Shown in pieces: positions 7,032-7,205 of a stretch of 7,205 nt of DNA. The DNA is from Pseudomonadota bacterium. GTDB lineage: Bacteria; Desulfobacterota; Anaeroferrophillalia; Anaeroferrophillales; Tharpellaceae. The notes beneath the pieces were generated by a model that was not told the DNA's origin, did no database searches, and saw only the letters and a list, made by a program, of their open reading frames with translations. The DNA lies in assembly GCA_015486505.1 (NCBI GenBank), contig WFRP01000203.1:1-7205 (forward strand), read 5' to 3'. Position 1 is the stretch's first letter, and each line of letters starts with the position of its first letter. The position numbers were made by a program, and so were the translations under genes.

Positions 7032-7060
7032 CCCCCCCCACCTTCCGGAGGGGTCGGGGG
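7032..7060. repeat. GC-rich mini-hairpin and poly-C run inside the element's left arm
   Basis: A run of eight C (7032-7039) is followed by ACC, TTCC, then GGAGGGGTCGGGGG. CCCC-A-CC can pair with GG-A-GGGG around a TTCC loop, with one A-A mismatch. Part of this stretch is the extra sequence that the other arm lacks. It may be a secondary insertion or a structural part of this subfamily of the repeat. Confidence 0.45.
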
Positions 7061-7205
7061 TGGTTTTTCGTAAGCGGTTGCGGAAACGATTTCGTTGTTT
7101 TTCGGAAGCGAGCGGGAGCCCATCAGCATTGCAACTGTTTGAGCGTAGCGAGTTTTGCAAGGCGGGCGCAGCGAGCGTAAGGAAAAACAGAAATCTTAAC
7201 GCCTA

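Larger units (their letters stand above)
7009..7205 (+). repeat. Left-hand part of a second copy of the fold-back (MITE-like) element
   Basis: This non-coding copy opens with the 16-mer ATGTAACTATTCAGCC (7009-7024) and runs off the right edge of the window. Its core at 7117-7204 is nearly identical to 1-90. The left arm carries blocks that are reverse complements, in mirror order, of those in the right arm of the other copy: GGGGTCGGG (7050-7058), GGTTTTTC (7062-7069), GATTTC (7088-7093), GTTTTTC (7097-7103) and TTGCAACT (7129-7136). The fold-back centre would be near 7144. Just inside the terminal repeat, about 20 bases have no counterpart in the other arm. They include a run of eight C (7032-7039) and a GC-rich mini-hairpin. 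Joining this part to 91-138 predicts a full unit of about 245 bases. No transposase ORF fits. Confidence 0.75.

Noticed and set aside
6963..7160. Open frame of 65 codons on the minus strand overlapping the mlaC start
   Set aside because: It lies almost entirely in the repeat element, has no recognisable protein features, and overlaps the well-supported start and ribosome binding site of mlaC.

Overview
The window reads as a stretch of chromosome from a Gram-negative (diderm) bacterium. MlaC and AsmA-type proteins, which act in the periplasm between two membranes, imply an outer membrane. A HemY-type oxidase beside a ferrochelatase, plus a cyclic-nucleotide-binding domain protein next to mlaC, makes me think of Desulfobacterota/Deltaproteobacteria. 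That placement is an inference from gene content, not a similarity search.

Layout. Two three-gene blocks point towards each other and end only 34 bases apart. The left block (+ strand, 153-3770) holds ferrochelatase (hemH), a HemY/HemG-type FAD porphyrinogen oxidase, and a GT4-type glycosyltransferase that starts at TTG. The right block (- strand, 6976 back to 3805) holds mlaC, a small stand-alone cyclic-nucleotide-binding-fold protein, and an AsmA-family envelope protein. The first block carries the last two steps of heme synthesis plus a sugar transferase. The second looks like an envelope phospholipid-transport or homeostasis set.

Both ends of the window lie inside copies of one dispersed repeat. 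A core of about 90 bases (1-90 and 7117-7204) is nearly identical in the two places and in the same orientation. The outer end of the left copy (123-138) and the outer start of the right copy (7009-7024) are perfect 16-base inverted repeats of each other. Overlaying the two partial copies gives a non-coding element of about 245 bases with terminal inverted repeats. Several matching blocks run inward in mirror order, so it is a fold-back, MITE-like element. The genes fill the space between the two copies with almost no slack: hemH starts 14 bases from one and mlaC 32 bases from the other.

The most notable points are this element and its position in front of both operons, a Gram-positive-like ferrochelatase in a diderm setting, and a cyclic-nucleotide-binding fold with no DNA-binding domain and an altered phosphate-binding motif inside a lipid-transport operon. 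I found no tRNA, rRNA, CRISPR array, riboswitch or transposase gene.
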